From: Deltaproteobacteria bacterium
GTDB lineage: Bacteria > Desulfobacterota > Desulfobacteria > Desulfobacterales > JAABPS01
NCBI GenBank assembly: GCA_019309685.1
Contig: JAFDFT010000223.1
Location: forward strand, 1-7,272
Direction of reading: 5' to 3'
DNA: 7,272 nucleotides
Part shown: in pieces, positions 6,163 through 7,272 of the stretch
How the letters are laid out: each line of letters opens with the position of its first letter
Numbering within the stretch: the first letter of the stretch is position 1
Program-made: the position numbers and the translations under genes
Notes under the pieces: model-generated
What the model was told of the DNA's origin: nothing
Databases searched by the model: none
Seen by the model: the letters and a program-made list of their open reading frames with translations, nothing else

Positions 6163-6375
6163 CTATTCTATTAAATCAATGCATTCAAGCGTCACACACT
6201 TTTCACAAAAAATATTTTTGCAGTTTCTTGGGAATACCCGATTCACGAGGTGTGCCAGTGTTGCATCGTCTACAACCATAAAGAAAAATATGATGATTTT
6301 TATTGCAGTATTTCGTGGAATCCGCAACCTTTTAATGGTATTTTTATAGGAGCATTCTTCGCTCATTGCATGCAC
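6163..6375 (-). CDS. Possible 70-aa cysteine-bearing small protein, function unknown
   Basis: A GTG at 6375 (GGAAG 7 nt upstream) or an ATG at 6366 opens a frame ending in TAG at 6163-6165. The central part is hydrophobic (TAIKIIIFFFMVVDD) and the C-terminus carries a C-x4-C-x2-C-x5-C cluster (CKNIFCEKCVTLEC) that could bind Zn or an Fe-S cluster; one more Cys is near the start. The stop codon directly abuts the ribosome site of the Fe-S protein gene, with only 14 bp between the two frames, a layout typical of translational coupling. Against it: a weak ribosome site, AT-rich base composition and no family that I recognise. It may also be the remnant of a longer gene. Confidence 0.4.
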   Translation of the reverse strand: MHAMSEECSYKNTIKRLRIPRNTAIKIIIFFFMVVDDATLAHLVNRVFPRNCKNIFCEKCVTLECIDLIE

Positions 6376-6450
6376 AAGATATCTTCCAGGAAAATTTAGA
6401 CATTGAACATCCTGACAAACCGAGCAGATTGGTCAAGGCTTCGAGTACAG

Positions 6451-6580
6451 TTTCATAGCCTCCAAAATCCCAAAAAGTTGCCATCCAATTACCGTATATG
6501 CTATTAAGGTAAATATATTTCAGATGAAAACTGATGCAAAATATCGGCTGTTTTTTTCAAAAGACTGCATGCAGGTTGAT
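6451..6580 (+). repeat. Dispersed repeat copy B upstream of the DUF3795 gene
   Basis: It shows the same order of blocks as copies A and C: TC at 6461, an A/C-rich block, TTGCCA at 6478, an 18-bp spacer ending TATATGC, a -10-like box, and ATCGGCTGTTTTTTTC with its GCT at 6547, exactly 69 bp after the -35 start as in copy A. It also shares AGGTTGA (6573-6579) with copy C, at the same 26-bp distance from the GCT box. The repeat ends about 30 bp before the DUF3795 start codon. Confidence 0.7.
6478..6507 (+). promoter_or_regulatory. Promoter-like core of copy B, likely driving the DUF3795 gene
   Basis: TTGCCA (6478-6483) and TATTAA (6502-6507) are separated by 18 bp, with TGC just before the -10 box as in extended -10 promoters. 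Transcription would begin near 6514 and give a leader of about 95 nt before the ATG at 6609. Conservation of both boxes and their spacing in three copies supports function; no start site is known. Confidence 0.55.
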
Positions 6581-6608
6581 AACATAGTCATATGTCAAAG
6601 GAGAGAAA

Positions 6609-7025
6609 ATGAATTATGAACAGATGACAGCGCCTTGTGGGTTGGATTGTTTTAATTGTATTGTATATTTGGCGAATGAGAATCAAGAAATGCGAACCGC
6701 TGTTTCGGAACATCTTGATATTCCTTTGGAAGAAGCTGTTTGTAAAGGATGTCGAAATGAAAATGGAAAGTGCTCGGCCATACCGAAAGGTATGGAATGC
6801 AATGTTTACCCATGTGCAGAAAAGAAAGGAATTAAATTTTGTTGTGATTGCACGGATTTTCCTTGCGATTACCTTCATCCATATGCTGACCAGGCTGCAC
6901 ATGTACCTCACAATACAAAAGTTTTTAATTTATGCTTAATAAAGAAACTTGGGTTAGAAACATGGGGAAAAAATAAGGCAAAGAGCGTTAAAGCTGTATA
7001 TTTTAAAGGAAATTGGAAACTGTAA
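6609..7025 (+). CDS. DUF3795 family cysteine-rich protein, 138 aa
   Basis: The ATG at 6609 follows a strong AAAGGAG site (6597-6603) at 5 nt. The family hallmark is plain: APCGLDCFNCIVYLAN (8-23), then CKGCRNENGKC (45-55), CNVYPC (64-69) and the closing pattern CCDCTDFPCDYL (78-89). Cysteine pairs spaced in this way suggest a bound metal (Zn or Fe-S), which is an inference. The length is typical of the family, so the gene appears complete; the C-terminal part (about 95-138) is basic. DUF3795 proteins are common in anaerobic bacteria and archaea and have no assigned role. The gene stands alone, divergent from the minus-strand block, and lies between two same-orientation copies of the dispersed repeat; copy B probably supplies its promoter. 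It ends in TAA with no obvious hairpin terminator. Confidence 0.92.
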   Translation: MNYEQMTAPCGLDCFNCIVYLANENQEMRTAVSEHLDIPLEEAVCKGCRNENGKCSAIPKGMECNVYPCAEKKGIKFCCDCTDFPCDYLHPYADQAAHVPHNTKVFNLCLIKKLGLETWGKNKAKSVKAVYFKGNWKL

Positions 7026-7044
7026 CTCTAGCTCAAAACATTAT

Positions 7045-7180
7045 AATCTGATTCTAAAATCCCCAAAAGTTGTCATTGCATAGTCATATATGCTATAATT
7101 CCAGTTAAGTTTTTAGAAACGGTAGCGGCAGGTTATACATAACAAAGGCTGTTTTTTCTATTGATATTAAGGTAGGTTGA
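7045..7180 (+). repeat. Dispersed repeat copy C downstream of the DUF3795 gene
   Basis: This is the best-preserved copy: TC at 7053, AAAATCCCCAAAAG block, TTGTCA at 7070, 18-bp spacer ending TATATGC, TATAAT, then TTAAGTT...AGAA also seen in copy A, and GGCTGTTTTTTC at 7147-7158 followed by AGGTTGA at 7174 as in copy B. The GCT box is 78 bp from the -35 box, 9 bp further than in A and B. The extra bases coincide with a short palindrome, GTTAT-AC-ATAAC. Confidence 0.7.
7070..7099 (+). promoter_or_regulatory. Strong extended -10 promoter in copy C
   Basis: TTGTCA (7070-7075) and a perfect TATAAT (7094-7099) lie 18 bp apart, with TGC before the -10 box. It points out of the window to the right, so its target gene, if any, begins after about 7230 or beyond the edge. 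Confidence 0.6.
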
Positions 7181-7272
7181 AAGTCATTTCCGTTTATGCT
7201 TGATCAGTACAAAGAGCTGAAATAGTAAGGATGTTTAGATGCATATTCAGCGGTAAAGATAAACCTGATACT

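Larger units (their letters stand above)
7026..7272. other. Noncoding right end of the window
   Basis: It contains repeat copy C and no convincing gene. An ATG at 7231 opens a frame that runs to the edge (MFRCIFSGKDKPDT), but the AAGG just before it touches the ATG, so it lacks a properly spaced ribosome site. It could be the start of a gene cut by the edge; the evidence is too thin to annotate it as one. Confidence 0.5.

Noticed and set aside
6588..6911. 107-codon minus-strand ORF
   Set aside because: It is antisense to the DUF3795 gene, whose cysteine motifs and ribosome site are clear.
6451..7180. Integron attC sites around the DUF3795 gene
   Set aside because: I cannot find paired GTTRRRY and RYYYAAC core sites or the long imperfect palindrome of an attC, and no integrase gene is present.

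Overview
The window looks like a chromosomal segment of an anaerobic deltaproteobacterium (Desulfobacterota, probably Desulfobacterales-like). This is inferred from the gene types: a PAS hybrid histidine kinase with an 'AHNFN' H-box, an ADP-forming acyl-CoA synthetase alpha-type protein, an acyl-CoA dehydrogenase next to a cysteine-rich multi-[4Fe-4S] protein, and a DUF3795 protein. Intergenic regions are AT-rich. There is no rRNA, tRNA, CRISPR array, transposase or phage gene.

Layout. (1) 3-1400, plus strand: 3' part of a hybrid sensor histidine kinase, entering from the left edge. (2) 1401-1813: gene-poor DNA holding copy A of a dispersed repeat with a built-in promoter, a doubtful 50-codon ORF and, at its right end, a terminator for the minus strand. 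(3) 6375-1814, minus strand, in reading order: a small cysteine-bearing ORF, a 372-aa Fe-S protein, an acyl-CoA dehydrogenase, a 449-aa CoA-binding/acyl-CoA synthetase alpha protein, and a 56-aa two-helix membrane protein that ends at a clear hairpin terminator. The middle three fit anaerobic acyl-CoA metabolism: the dehydrogenase oxidises an acyl-CoA, the Fe-S protein could handle electrons, and the synthetase-like protein could join or release acyl groups with CoA. The substrate cannot be told from sequence. (4) 6609-7025, plus strand: a DUF3795 protein bracketed by repeat copies B and C. (5) 7026-7272: copy C and no convincing gene.

The three points most worth checking: (a) the acyl-CoA dehydrogenase reading frame extends upstream to a good start with a family-typical N-terminus, but in-frame TGA codon 35 interrupts it, so it is a nonsense mutation, a sequence error, an internal restart or recoding; (b) a roughly 100-130 bp element occurs three times in the same orientation, each with -35/-10-like boxes at exactly 18-bp spacing and a conserved A/C-rich upstream block; (c) a 29-bp perfect repeat plus a 10-bp second block lies just 3' of the stop codons of two minus-strand genes and upstream of the next genes.
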